Assembly (NCBI RefSeq): GCF_943193215.1
Contig: NZ_CALPDH010000028.1
Span: forward strand, 14,461 to 78,460
Source of the DNA: Acetatifactor aquisgranensis
GTDB lineage: Bacteria; Bacillota; Clostridia; Lachnospirales; Lachnospiraceae
Direction of reading: 5' to 3'
Length of the DNA: 64,000 bases
Shown here: positions 1-8,671 of the stretch, piece by piece
Layout: each line of letters begins with the position of its first letter
How positions within the stretch are numbered: position 1 is the stretch's first letter
Program-made: the position numbers and the translations under genes
Notes under the pieces: model-generated
Seen by the model: only the letters and a program-made list of their open reading frames with translations
The model's database searches: none
What the model was told of the DNA's origin: nothing

Positions 1-1479
1 CTGATGTTCCGCCGGAATACCAATTCCGGAATCCTTTACAGAGATTACAGCTTGATTTTCCTCTCTGTTTACAGAAATCTCCACCATGCCGCCATCTTTA
101 TTATATTTGACAGCATTATCGCAAAGATTAAATATAATTTCTGTCAATAACCGCCGGACACTTTTTATCCTGACTGTTTCCCCTGTCACAGCAATTTCAA
201 TATCCTTTATCGCTGCTATGTCCGCCAGCCCTGCAGCCACATCCGTTGCGACCTCATATAAATCAACATTTTCAAAAGGCATATCGCACCCCTCGTCTAA
301 TTGGGATAAACGGATAATATCATCAATCAATGTTACAAGCCGCCCTGCCTCTGTGCGGATATGCCCTACAAAACGTGTCATATCCTCCGATTTTACAAGA
401 CCGTTTTCCATTAACTCCGCACTTCCCATTATTGATTGCAGAGGAGTTTTCAGTTCATGTGATACATTGGCAGTAAACTCCCGCCTGTTCCTTTCTGCGA
501 AAGCTGCTTCTGTTATATCAAAGGCAAGGACAACCGCCCCGATTACAGTACCGTTAGATTCAATGCGGTTGACATGAATCTGATACTCTTTTCCCTCACG
601 TTCTATGCGGATTTCGCTGTGTCCGCTTGAAAATGCGTCCTGTATGGCGTGGCTCACATCATGGTTTCGCTCCACTGTCAGAAAATCCTTACCTATGCAG
701 GATTTTTTTGTATGGAACAGTTTCAATGCTGCAGGATTGATGTTCAGAATTACATTTTTTTCGTTTAAAAGCACAAGTCCTTCCGTCATGCCCTGCGTAA
801 TCTGTGTAAACTCATCATTCTTTCTCTGAAGTTCCGACAACTGTACATCTATCTGCCTATGCTGTTTATTGATACGGTTTAACAAGGGCGCTAATTCTTC
901 ATAGGTATCATTTTCCAGCGGCCTTTCCAAATCAAGGCTGTTTAACGGCTCCATGATATGTTTGGAAATCCGGCTTGCCAGCACTCCCGATAACACAAGG
1001 GCTACAACAATCACAATTAAAATCGGCTGTATCATTCCCAAAACAAGCATCCATACAGTAGCGCTGCTAACCGAAATTCTAAGGACTGAACCGTCGTTAA
1101 GCCTTCTGGCGGAGTAAAGCGTTTTTTCCAAGAGTGTCGTGGAATAGCGCAGGCTTTTTCCTTCCCTGCTCTGTAATGCCTGCCTGATTTCCTCCCTGTC
1201 CGCATGGTTTTCCATACTTTCCTCGTCAGACTGTGTATCATATATCACATCGCCGTTCCCAGCAACCCATGTTAAACGGTACTGATTTGATTGTAATTCC
1301 TCAAGATATTCCTGCCCATTCTTCTCGACGGCTGCGGCTGCCAAAGACAACTCATCTTCTAACTGTTTCCCCTGAACATCACTGAAATAACGGTAAAGAC
1401 ACCCCATGATGATAACAAGGCTCGCCATCAGGACAGCCGCCGCCACAATCATAATAGACTTAAAAATTTTCTTTGTCAT
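1..1479 (-). CDS. phoR: PhoR-type sensor histidine kinase (3' end beyond window)
   Basis: Membrane sensor kinase partner of the PhoB-like regulator; it senses phosphate status, probably through Pst/PhoU. Reading the minus strand from the ATG at 1479 gives 493 uninterrupted codons running off the window edge. Visible in order: an N-terminal membrane helix, an extracytoplasmic region, a second helix near residue 155, a PAS-like segment, an H-box (VSHELKTPLQS), an N-box (FNLCDNAVKYN) and a G1 box (DSGIGIP). Only the last part of the ATPase domain is missing. The start overlaps the phoB stop (ATGA), so the two are translationally coupled. Family assignment is firm; the phosphate role rests on the neighbours. 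Confidence 0.9.
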   Translation of the reverse strand, partial: MTKKIFKSIMIVAAAVLMASLVIIMGCLYRYFSDVQGKQLEDELSLAAAAVEKNGQEYLEELQSNQYRLTWVAGNGDVIYDTQSDEESMENHADREEIRQALQSREGKSLRYSTTLLEKTLYSARRLNDGSVLRISVSSATVWMLVLGMIQPILIVIVVALVLSGVLASRISKHIMEPLNSLDLERPLENDTYEELAPLLNRINKQHRQIDVQLSELQRKNDEFTQITQGMTEGLVLLNEKNVILNINPAALKLFHTKKSCIGKDFLTVERNHDVSHAIQDAFSSGHSEIRIEREGKEYQIHVNRIESNGTVIGAVVLAFDITEAAFAERNRREFTANVSHELKTPLQSIMGSAELMENGLVKSEDMTRFVGHIRTEAGRLVTLIDDIIRLSQLDEGCDMPFENVDLYEVATDVAAGLADIAAIKDIEIAVTGETVRIKSVRRLLTEIIFNLCDNAVKYNKDGGMVEISVNREENQAVISVKDSGIGIPAEHQ

Positions 1480-2153
1480 GCCTGCACCTCTAATCTATAA
1501 CCTATGCCACGCACTGTTTCAATCATTTTCCCATAATCCCCCAACTTCACACGCAATGTACGGATATGCATATCAACCGTCCTTGTTTCACTGACATAAT
1601 CCGCACCCCATACATCATTAAAAAGCTGGTCACGGGTAAATGCAATTCCCGGATGAGAGAGGAACAGACGGAGAAGTTCAAACTCTTTTAAGGTAAGCTG
1701 TATCCTTTCGCTGTCAGCGGTAACAGTATGTTCGTCTAAACTGACAACAAGACCGCCTGCCTTCAAAAGATGTTCCACCTCTGTGGGATTACATCGGCGA
1801 AGTACAGCTTTCACACGGGAAACCATTTCCATCATTCCAAAAGGCTTTACAAGATAATCGTCCGCACCTAAATCAAGGCTCTGAATTTTATCGTACTCCA
1901 TGCCCTTAGCCGTTGCCATGATAACGGGAATCCTGCAAGTGTCGGGACTGTCTTTCAGAAATTTCAACAATTCCACGCCGTCCTCTCCGGGCAGCATAAT
2001 ATCAAGGATAATCAAATCCGGCTTATCCGTGGCCAGCGCATCACGAAAAGCCGCCGCATCCGAAAAGCCTGTTGCTTCAAAATCTGTAGAATTAAGCGTG
2101 TATACCTCAATATCCCTGATACTTTCATCGTCCTCTACGCACCATATTTTCAT
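1476..2153 (-). CDS. phoB: PhoB/PhoP-family response regulator
   Basis: OmpR-family transcription factor, 225 residues: receiver domain with acceptor Asp51 (motif LIILDIMLPGEDG) and conserved Lys in YLVKPF, then a winged-helix DNA-binding domain ending in ETVRGIGYRLE. The start MKIWCVEDDE is chosen because AAAGGAGC lies just upstream and the ATG overlaps the phoU stop; a longer in-frame start 16 codons upstream has no such support. It would be phosphorylated by the downstream PhoR-like kinase and activate the pst promoter through the Pho box upstream of pstS. Confidence 0.93.
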   Translation of the reverse strand: MKIWCVEDDESIRDIEVYTLNSTDFEATGFSDAAAFRDALATDKPDLIILDIMLPGEDGVELLKFLKDSPDTCRIPVIMATAKGMEYDKIQSLDLGADDYLVKPFGMMEMVSRVKAVLRRCNPTEVEHLLKAGGLVVSLDEHTVTADSERIQLTLKEFELLRLFLSHPGIAFTRDQLFNDVWGADYVSETRTVDMHIRTLRVKLGDYGKMIETVRGIGYRLEVQA

Positions 2154-2803
2154 AAATTTTCTGCTCCTTTGTGTTTTCCTGTTACAGAAAAAGCCACCCA
2201 CTCTGCAATATTTACCGCATGATCCCCAATACGTTCAAAGTATTTGGCAATCATCAGTAAATCTAATGCGTATCCTCCATTTGTCGGCTTTTCTGCTATC
2301 AGTTCAATCAATGATGATTTGACCTGCAGGAATAAATCGTCAACCACATCGTCACGGTCAATCGCCGCATCAGCCAGCGCAACATCCTGCTTTACAAAGG
2401 CATCAATGCTTTCTGTGACCATTTGGCTCACCGCATCAGCCATAAAACGGATATGTTCACATTCCCCGCCTGTCCGCCCGCCAAGAAATGTAATAATTTC
2501 TGCAATGTCCGCCGCCTGCGTTCCAATACGTTCCATATCGGTAATCATTTTAAGGGCTGCGGAAATCTGCCGCAAATCCCCTGCCACCGGCTGTTGCTGT
2601 AACAACAGTTTCAGGCACAGCGTTTCTATTGTGCGCTCCATATGGTTAATTTCCCCGTCAAGGGATATAACCTTATCTGTCAGCTTCACATCGCCCGCAG
2701 AGAGCGCCCTTGAAGCAATTGCAATCGCTTCCTCACACATTGCCCCCATCCTCGTAAGCTCATTATTAAGCGTAGCAAGCTGTTCATCAAAACGACTTCT
2801 CAT
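2150..2803 (-). CDS. phoU: Phosphate signalling protein PhoU
   Basis: 217-residue all-helical PhoU with the two expected tandem three-helix repeats. The first holds the DGEINHMERTIE segment and the second the DRDDVVDDLF and YFERIGDHAVNIAEW segments, the acidic/metal-binding signatures of the family. It links Pst transporter activity to PhoR and limits uptake when phosphate is plentiful. The gene overlaps pstB upstream and phoB downstream by a few bases, so the whole locus is one coupled operon. The C-terminal tail ends shortly after the second repeat, as usual. Confidence 0.93.
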   Translation of the reverse strand: MRSRFDEQLATLNNELTRMGAMCEEAIAIASRALSAGDVKLTDKVISLDGEINHMERTIETLCLKLLLQQQPVAGDLRQISAALKMITDMERIGTQAADIAEIITFLGGRTGGECEHIRFMADAVSQMVTESIDAFVKQDVALADAAIDRDDVVDDLFLQVKSSLIELIAEKPTNGGYALDLLMIAKYFERIGDHAVNIAEWVAFSVTGKHKGAENL

Positions 2804-3558
2804 TATCCAAACCTCCCCGTAATATAATCCTCTGTCCGCTTGTCTTTTGGCTGCTCAAACATCTTTTCCGTATTTCCATATTCAATTAAACTACCGAGGA
2901 GAAAGAATGCAGTATTATCGGAAATCCGTACAGCCTGCTGCATATTGTGCGTAACGATGATAATAGTATACTTATCTTTCAGTTCCATTGCAAGTTCCTC
3001 AATTTTAGATGTGGAAATCGGATCAAGGGCGCTTGTGGGCTCATCCATCAAAAGCACATCCGGCTCTACCGCCAATGCGCGGGCAATACAGATCCTCTGC
3101 TGTTGACCGCCCGATAACCCTAACGCAGATTTTTTCAGCCTGTCTTTTACTTCCTCCCAAATTGCAGCCCCACGCAGGGAGTGTTCTACTATATCGTCCA
3201 GTTTTGCTTTATTTTTTATGCCATGTGTCCTCGGTCCGTAAGCAATATTATCATAAATGCTCATAGGAAACGGATTAGGTTTTTGAAAGACCATGCCAAT
3301 ACTGCGGCGAAGCTCATTGACATCTATATCAGCATCAAAAATGTTATGCCTTCTGTAACACACTTTCCCTGTAATCCGCACACCGGCGATGAGGTCATTC
3401 ATTCGGTTTAACGATTTAAGGAAAGTAGATTTTCCGCACCCCGAAGGACCAATTAAAGCAGTAATGCTCCGTTCCTCAATCTCAATATTTATATCTTTCA
3501 AAGCCTGCGCACTGCCATACCAAAGGCACAAGTCTTTCACTGTCATAACATTACTCAT
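2803..3558 (-). CDS. pstB: Phosphate ABC transporter ATP-binding protein PstB
   Basis: ATPase of the high-affinity phosphate importer, 251 residues, the usual length. Walker A GPSGCGKS at 37-44, Q-loop FQKPNP near 91, ABC signature LSGGQQQR at 148-155, Walker B with catalytic Glu173 in LLMDEPTSALD, and the switch His in IIIVTHNMQQA. The PstB-specific C-terminus (YITGRFG) is present. The gene overlaps both pstA and phoU, giving the order pstS-pstC-pstA-pstB-phoU-phoB-phoR. Confidence 0.96.
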   Translation of the reverse strand: MSNVMTVKDLCLWYGSAQALKDINIEIEERSITALIGPSGCGKSTFLKSLNRMNDLIAGVRITGKVCYRRHNIFDADIDVNELRRSIGMVFQKPNPFPMSIYDNIAYGPRTHGIKNKAKLDDIVEHSLRGAAIWEEVKDRLKKSALGLSGGQQQRICIARALAVEPDVLLMDEPTSALDPISTSKIEELAMELKDKYTIIIVTHNMQQAVRISDNTAFFLLGSLIEYGNTEKMFEQPKDKRTEDYITGRFG

Positions 3559-4424
3559 ACATTTCTCCTTTTTTTGAAATATCTGCTTACCAATGCCGCC
3601 GACAAATTGATGAACATGGTCAAAATCATCAGGATAGCGGCAATAGCAAAAGCAATTCCAAATTCTCCGTTTTCCTTTGCATAGACATATAATGCAACTG
3701 TCAGTGTTGCCCCTGCACTGCCAAGCCCCTCAAAGATTCCATTCAGAGCGTGGGCAAAACCAGCCGTAAAAAGAAGTGCCGCCGATTCCCCAAGAATACG
3801 CCCGACAGACAGGATACAGCCCGTTATGACACCCTCAATACAGCCGGGAAATACAACGGTATAAATTACACGCCATTTTCCAGCACCCAATCCGAAAGCA
3901 CCCTCACGGTAGCTTTGCGGCACTGTTTTCAAACTCTCCTGAGTAGTACGCATGACCGTGGGCAGATTCATAATTACCAATGTAAATGCTCCCGCTAGTA
4001 AGGAGGTTTTCATGCCAAAAAACTGACAGAAAAACAGCATCCCCACAAGACCATAAATAATAGACGGAATCCCCGATAATGTTTCAGCAGTATATTCAAT
4101 CAGTTCTACCAGCTTTTTATTTTTGGCATATTCTGTCAGATAAATTGCAGCGCCTACCCCAAGAGGAAGAACCAATGCCAAAGTTGCCAACACGATATAG
4201 ACAGTATTGAGAATATCCGGCAGAATCCCTATGCGATCCGACAGATAACTCGGTTTTGTAGTAAGCAGTTCCCATGATACATTCGGCAGTCCTTTCCACA
4301 ATACATAGCCGATTAGAAACAATACCAATGCACAGGTAACGCTCACGGAAATTCCCATCAGCACACGCATGACGGTAATGTATGCTTTCCTTTTAGCTGA
4401 AATAGATTGTTTTTGCATTTTCAT
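3555..4424 (-). CDS. pstA: Phosphate ABC transporter permease PstA
   Basis: Inner-membrane permease subunit, 289 residues with about six hydrophobic helices. The EAA-like loop is seen in YREGAFGLGAGKWRVIYTVV, and the GRILGESAALLFTAG segment is typical of PstA. It pairs with PstC to form the phosphate channel energised by PstB. Its start directly follows the pstC stop codon and its end overlaps pstB by 4 nt. A second Met two codons in (MQKQSIS) is an equally possible start. Confidence 0.95.
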   Translation of the reverse strand: MKMQKQSISAKRKAYITVMRVLMGISVSVTCALVLFLIGYVLWKGLPNVSWELLTTKPSYLSDRIGILPDILNTVYIVLATLALVLPLGVGAAIYLTEYAKNKKLVELIEYTAETLSGIPSIIYGLVGMLFFCQFFGMKTSLLAGAFTLVIMNLPTVMRTTQESLKTVPQSYREGAFGLGAGKWRVIYTVVFPGCIEGVITGCILSVGRILGESAALLFTAGFAHALNGIFEGLGSAGATLTVALYVYAKENGEFGIAFAIAAILMILTMFINLSAALVSRYFKKRRNV

Positions 4425-5297
4425 TTACTCCTTACTATGTTTCAAAAAGAAATTCAACACGGCATTTATCAGCATGATAAAAAGGAACAGCACCAACGCA
4501 ATGGAAAACAACGCCTGTTTTTGTATACTACCGTCAGCCGCATAAGACATTTCACTTGCAACAGCGGTTGTAAGGAAACGGACACTCTGAAAAACTTTCG
4601 GCATATTAGGTGCATTCCCTGCCACCATCATAATAGCCATTGCCTCGCCAATAGCCCTGCCAACTCCTAACACGACAGCCGCTGCGATACCGCTTTTTGC
4701 TGCCGGAACGGATACACGGAAATATGTTTCAACCGGCGTTGCGCCAAGTGCAAGGGAAGCATCCTCATATTCCTTGGGAACTGCCTCTAACGCCGTAAGC
4801 GATACTTTGATAATTGACGGTAAAATCATAATAGCAAGCACTATAATGGCAGCAAACAGACTTGCCCCGTCTGGAATATGAAAGAGGGTCCGTATCCCCG
4901 GAACAAGCACCATCATTCCTACAAGTCCATAAACTACCGACGGAATACCCGCCAGCAGACTGACCGCCGTTTCTATAACAGTTTTTACTTTGGGCGGCGC
5001 AATTTTAGAGAGGTAAACCGCTGTCAGAAAGCCAACCGGCACTCCGAGCACGATTGCACCAGCCGTACCGTAGATACTTGTGAGGATAAAAGGCAAAATG
5101 CCATATTGCGGCTGTGCTGCCGTAGAAGCCCACTTTTTCCCAAAAAGGAATTTTAAAACACCTATTTTACGGATAGCAGGAATACCGGATATGACAAGAT
5201 AAACAGTAATTAAAAGCACACAGCCAACCGTAATCAGACCAAGTACCAGGAAAATGCCATGTATGGCATTCTCCATAAGCCGTTTTCTGTTCTTCAT
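4425..5297 (-). CDS. pstC: Phosphate ABC transporter permease PstC
   Basis: Inner-membrane permease subunit, 290 residues, with a membrane helix after a short basic N-terminus (MKNRKRLME). PstC-type motifs are present: LLAGIPSVVYGLVGM, EDASLALGATPVETYFRVSVP and GRAIGEAMAIMMVAGN. Forms the translocation pathway with PstA. Located 22 nt downstream of pstS, with GGTGGAG upstream of the start. Confidence 0.95.
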   Translation of the reverse strand: MKNRKRLMENAIHGIFLVLGLITVGCVLLITVYLVISGIPAIRKIGVLKFLFGKKWASTAAQPQYGILPFILTSIYGTAGAIVLGVPVGFLTAVYLSKIAPPKVKTVIETAVSLLAGIPSVVYGLVGMMVLVPGIRTLFHIPDGASLFAAIIVLAIMILPSIIKVSLTALEAVPKEYEDASLALGATPVETYFRVSVPAAKSGIAAAVVLGVGRAIGEAMAIMMVAGNAPNMPKVFQSVRFLTTAVASEMSYAADGSIQKQALFSIALVLFLFIMLINAVLNFFLKHSKE

Positions 5298-5319
5298 TTG
5301 ACTCCACCTTTCAAAGCCT

Positions 5320-6126
5320 TTAGTTTACCGGCACAGCACCCGCAGATGAGATAATCTCATTTGCTTCAGATGATGTAATATAGTCAAAAAATTTCTGTGC
5401 AGCCTCCGAAAGCTCTGTATTGCTCCTTGTAACTAATACAAAAGGGCGCTGCACTACATAACTGCCATCTTTGACTGTTTCCTCCGTAGGCATAATGCCG
5501 CCGACAGAAAGTGCTTTTACAGTTTCCTTTACAGACGCAAGGGAAGCATAACCGATTGCCGCAGGATTGCCCGCCACCGTTGTTATCACATCCCCGGTAG
5601 ATGTAAGTTCCTGACGGTATTTGCAGACATCTTCCGTATCTGTAATGGATTCAAAGCCATCTCTTGTACCACTTCCCGCTTCACGACCAATCAGTACAAT
5701 TTCCAAATCATTACCGCCTATGTCCTTCCAATTCGTTATTTCACCCCTATAAATTCTGCCAATCGTTTCAAGGTCAAGGTCATTTACCGGATTATCAGGA
5801 TTTACAATAATAGCAATGCCATCAAGAGCCAGTATCGTTTCAGTCAACCCCTGTGCCTTTTCTTCATCCTTTAAGTTACGGCTGGAAAGACCAATATCAC
5901 AGCGTCCCTCTGCAACCGCAGTAATTCCGGAACCGGAGCCGGTAGGATTATATGTAAAGGTTACGCCGGAATTGTTTTCCTCAAAGGCTTCTCCCAAAGC
6001 ACCAATGACCTTTTCCATAGAAGTCGAACCGTCCGTAGATACCGATCCACTGACTGTTTTCCCACATCCTGTCATAGCAGTAAGCATAAGTGATACAATA
6101 GTAATAAGTGTGACAAATTTTTTCAT
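5320..6126 (-). CDS. pstS: Phosphate-binding lipoprotein PstS
   Basis: Extracellular phosphate receptor of the Pst importer, 268 residues. A lipoprotein signal peptide ends in LTAMTG with the lipidated residue at Cys21. The phosphate-pocket motifs of PstS follow: DGSTSMEKVI, NPTGSGSGITAV, GLSSRNLKDEE and GREAGSGTRDGFES. Ribosome-binding site AAAGGAG lies ahead of the ATG. First gene of the pst-pho operon, expressed from the Pho-box promoter immediately upstream; in such operons the binding protein is usually the most abundant product. Confidence 0.96.
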   Translation of the reverse strand: MKKFVTLITIVSLMLTAMTGCGKTVSGSVSTDGSTSMEKVIGALGEAFEENNSGVTFTYNPTGSGSGITAVAEGRCDIGLSSRNLKDEEKAQGLTETILALDGIAIIVNPDNPVNDLDLETIGRIYRGEITNWKDIGGNDLEIVLIGREAGSGTRDGFESITDTEDVCKYRQELTSTGDVITTVAGNPAAIGYASLASVKETVKALSVGGIMPTEETVKDGSYVVQRPFVLVTRSNTELSEAAQKFFDYITSSEANEIISSAGAVPVN

Positions 6127-6174
6127 GATACATTTTCTCCTTTTCTATCTGATATTTTTTGTTCTGTGATTATT

Positions 6175-6229
6175 ATGATAAGTACTGTCTGTAAAATCAA
6201 AAACACAACTTTTGTCAAATATTTGTAAA
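6175..6229 (-). promoter_or_regulatory. Pho-box promoter of the pst-pho operon
   Basis: Read on the minus strand: TTTACA (6224-6229) and TTGACA (6213-6218) start exactly 11 bp apart, the direct-repeat spacing of Gram-positive PhoP boxes (TT-A/T-ACA type hexamers). They are followed by a weak -35 (TTTTTG, 6198-6203), a 17-bp spacer and -10 TATCAT (6175-6180). A poor -35 with an activator box just upstream fits PhoB-dependent activation under phosphate starvation. Motif positions are seen directly; regulation is inferred from the family. Confidence 0.7.
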
Positions 6230-6244
6230 ATTTGCAGACTTATT

Positions 6245-6432
6245 CCTGAATCCGTGAAGTTCAACTTGGTACAATTGCCTTTAACCCATATTTTATAGGA
6301 ATTTCTTGGATTTAAAACACGAAAATTTCTTCACCCATTGGGTGATAAAAATTTAGTGTTTCAAAAAGCCGGAATAAGGCATAAATACTGGCTTTCTAAA
6401 CTTAATTATGAATTGAACTTTACGGATTCAGG
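6245..6432. mobile_element. MITE-like 188-bp palindromic element
   Basis: Non-coding element with 20-bp terminal inverted repeats carrying one mismatch (6245-6264 and 6413-6432), directly flanked on both sides by the same 5 bases TTATT (6240-6244 and 6433-6437), as a target-site duplication would look. The centre (about 6317-6361) is itself a long inverted repeat around CACCCATTGGGTG, so a transcript could fold into one large hairpin. No transposase is encoded, consistent with a miniature inverted-repeat element mobilised in trans. The flanking duplication is AT-rich and could be chance. Confidence 0.65.
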
Positions 6433-6680
6433 TTATTATTAAAAACCGCATTGTGGAAATATGCATAACTGCCTATTCCGTCATGGATAACTGTGTTCAC
6501 AGCACATGGAAAAGCAAAGTGCAGCTTTCCCACGTTCTGCAAACACAGTTACCCACAACTCCATAAAACAGGCTGTTATACACATTCCCACAATACCTAC
6601 GCCTGCGGAATCCATCTCATTCATTCCTTTTTTATAACTTTTAGACATTATGTCCAAAAGTGAAAAGCCCTGCATATTTA
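6433..6680. other. Non-coding stretch, possible transposon debris
   Basis: Stretch between the MITE-like element and the tnpV-like gene. No reading frame here is convincing: an 83-codon minus-strand frame (6481-6732) overlaps the end of the tnpV-like gene in another phase and resembles nothing I know. The DNA may be the decayed 3' part of the transposon gene region. Confidence 0.4.
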
Positions 6681-7031
6681 TCATACACAGAGCCTTTCTA
6701 ATCTCTTTTTGTCCATCCGAATCCATTCCCATTGATTTTTGGCTTTTAGCTCCTCGGTCACTCCTTCGGCAGTTCTCATCTGCTCCATGATAATATCTAA
6801 CCGTTTCTCTGCCTGCTCATTCAAATCGGCAAGATATGTCCATAATTTACAAGTCAGTAATAATGCTGTATAACGTGCGGAATGTTCCTGCTTCAGATAA
6901 TCCCGGTGCAGCCGACCAAAATACCCAATCGGACGATTTTCTTCCGGCAGTTTCAAATCAGGGATATAATAATCCCCTACCAGTATATAATCAATACTAT
7001 TCTCTGTTATCCGTTTCTTTAGTTCACCCAT
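6681..7031 (-). CDS. tnpV: TnpV-like transposon-encoded protein
   Basis: 116-residue protein resembling TnpV of Tn4451-type clostridial mobile elements: YYIPDLKLPEE, then IGYFGRLHRDYLK and the GVTEELKAKNQWEW segment, in family order and at near-usual length (about 115-125). After WEW the frame reads IRMDKKRLERLCV, which does not match the expected ending, so the C-terminus may be shifted or degraded. A strong AGGAGG precedes the ATG. TnpV function is unclear even in the reference elements; here it marks a past mobile element next to the pst locus. Confidence 0.7.
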   Translation of the reverse strand: MGELKKRITENSIDYILVGDYYIPDLKLPEENRPIGYFGRLHRDYLKQEHSARYTALLLTCKLWTYLADLNEQAEKRLDIIMEQMRTAEGVTEELKAKNQWEWIRMDKKRLERLCV

Positions 7032-7087
7032 GCTTTTCCTCCTGACATACTTTCATGCAGGTTGATTCAACCCATTATTCCCTTATG

Positions 7088-7717
7088 TTACTTTTTAGAC
7101 GTACAGTATTGTACCAGATGAAAAGAAATAAAAAAGACATGATCAGCTGAATCGTCGGCTGATCGTGTCCCTGTTCTGTTTATTTTTGTATTGGGCAGCC
7201 AACTCTTCACAAATAAGTATGGCATATCCGTCACCAGCGCCGACATGCCCGACACATAGCACTGTTTTCCGCAGACGGCACGTATATTGCGGATAGCATC
7301 CATGGTGATGTCCGCGGACGTGGAGCTGTCGAAGAAAACCGCCATCATGGTGGATCGATCCGTGTTGAACTCCCGGTAAATCTTTTCCGGCAGCAGCTCC
7401 ATGGGCACTGACAGATCCGCCAGCGAGTCGTACCAGACCACTGTCTCCACATGCTCCACCTGTTCAATCTGTTCCTTTAGTTTCGATACGTCTTTCCCGG
7501 ACATATCCTCCACGATGATAAAAGAAAAGGCCCCTTTGCCGAATTCCTCCATCAGCCCGTTCTGCCCTGCCACGGTGTCCATGTCCTCCGGCAGATAGTC
7601 CAGCATGTCATAATTGATCCTCGTCCCCGCCATCCCCAGGACAGCCGGAATCATCAGCACTGCCGCCAGAATCAATATGGCAATGCGGCAGTTTACCACT
7701 CCTTTTGAAAACTTCAT
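7088..7717 (-). pseudogene. Truncated MMPL/RND-family transporter
   Basis: The N-terminal part of an MMPL-type efflux/lipid exporter, which normally exceeds 650 residues with 11-12 helices. Only about 175 family-like residues remain: the first membrane helix (VNCRIAILILAAVLMIPAVL), the MDYLPED-like start of the extracytoplasmic porter domain (YDMLDYLPEDMDTVAGQ) and that domain up to SALVTDMPYLFVKSW. The next 35 residues look unrelated and contain no membrane helices, so the gene is broken near 7195-7215. The start MKFSKGVV is chosen for the AAAGGATGATGGAACC upstream. Unlikely to transport anything. Confidence 0.7.
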
Positions 7718-7741
7718 GGTTCCATCATCCTTTCTTTCTGT

Positions 7742-7893
7742 TATTCGATTTCCCCCAGCGCAATCAGCAGAATCCCAAACTCCAGATTGTACCGGAACGC
7801 AAGCCGGAACAGATCCTTGGAGAAATCCCCCGCCAGCCTGATGCATCCAGATACAATCATGGCGATTCCAAGGGCGCGCCCGAACATCATGAT
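7742..7893 (-). pseudogene. 5'-truncated membrane-protein remnant
   Basis: Upstream of the MMPL fragment a short minus-strand frame without a start encodes a hydrophobic piece (ISFAILIMMFGRALGIAMI), then RLAGDFSKDLFRLAFRYN and LEFGILLIALGEIE before TAA. It looks like the C-terminal two helices of a membrane protein whose 5' end has been lost; an in-frame TGA precedes it. No family recognised. Its spacing of about 24 nt to the MMPL start suggests a former operon. Confidence 0.4.
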
Positions 7894-7928
7894 GAGTATA
7901 GCAAATGAGATTTCCGGTGAAAATCGTC

Positions 7929-7968
7929 AAAAAAAGCCCTGTGCCCAAAAATGTGACACAGAGCTTTA
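7929..7968 (-). terminator. Rho-independent terminator of the GntR-ABC operon
   Basis: Minus-strand hairpin with 11-bp arms (7958-7968 and 7934-7944, one G-U pair) immediately followed by seven T residues. It lies about 50 nt past the stop of the ABC permease gene. Confidence 0.8.
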
Positions 7969-8017
7969 TGTGACCAAAAAACAGACATATCCGTCCGAAT
8001 GCCTAAATGAGGCCTCC

Positions 8018-8671
8018 TCAGAATTCCTTGTGTTCCATGATCTTGATGCTGATATGGCAGGACAAGAGCAGCAGCGCGATGCTGGCGGCAGCCACTATCA
8101 CGGCCCCCATGCCGGCGCTTATCGCCGACAGGCTTTTCATCAGGGCCTCCACGTCAATGCCCAGCTTCTGCAAGACTTTCACCCCCATAATCGTGATGAC
8201 GAAAAATCCCCCGAACACTATCACCATGGCAATCCGGCTCTTATCCCCCTCGAATTTCAGGCGCATGGGAAGCAGGAACGCCGCCAGGCACAGCACCATG
8301 GGCAGCAGCATTAGAGCCACCATGATGCCCTCTTCCGATGCCATGGTGCCTTTCGCTGTCCCTACGCCGATGGCAATCACCGTCCCTATCAGCCATCCGC
8401 CTAAGCTCATCAGCAGGCTGAACAGATATTTCTCGATTACATAGCCTCTCCTTGAGACAGGCAGGGTGAAGAGAAAGGCACTGCCGTTGTCGAATTCGTC
8501 ATAGCTAATCGTGCCGGTGGCAAACGTTATTCCGATAATAGCCAGATAGGTAATGATAAAGGATATATCGCTGATATACGTCGACATCCCCAGGGCAATC
8601 AGGAGAACCAGTGCAAGTGAATTCCTGGTGCTCTTCATCAGTTTCAAATCTTTAATCAACAAACCTTTCAT
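8018..8671 (-). CDS. ABC-2 type transporter permease
   Basis: 217-residue integral membrane protein with about six hydrophobic helices, starting MKGLLIKDLKLMKS. This start and the segment YDEFDNGSAFLFTLPVSRRGYVIEKY are typical of the ABC-2 permeases (ABC2_membrane_5 type) found next to YtrA-like GntR regulators. It overlaps the ATPase gene by 4 nt and would form the membrane half of an exporter. The substrate is unknown; related modules respond to cell-wall-active peptides or antibiotics. Confidence 0.85.
   Translation of the reverse strand: MKGLLIKDLKLMKSTRNSLALVLLIALGMSTYISDISFIITYLAIIGITFATGTISYDEFDNGSAFLFTLPVSRRGYVIEKYLFSLLMSLGGWLIGTVIAIGVGTAKGTMASEEGIMVALMLLPMVLCLAAFLLPMRLKFEGDKSRIAMVIVFGGFFVITIMGVKVLQKLGIDVEALMKSLSAISAGMGAVIVAAASIALLLLSCHISIKIMEHKEF

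Noticed and set aside
6481..6732. 83-codon minus-strand frame after tnpV
   Set aside because: Out of phase with tnpV and without family resemblance; more likely debris of the transposon region.
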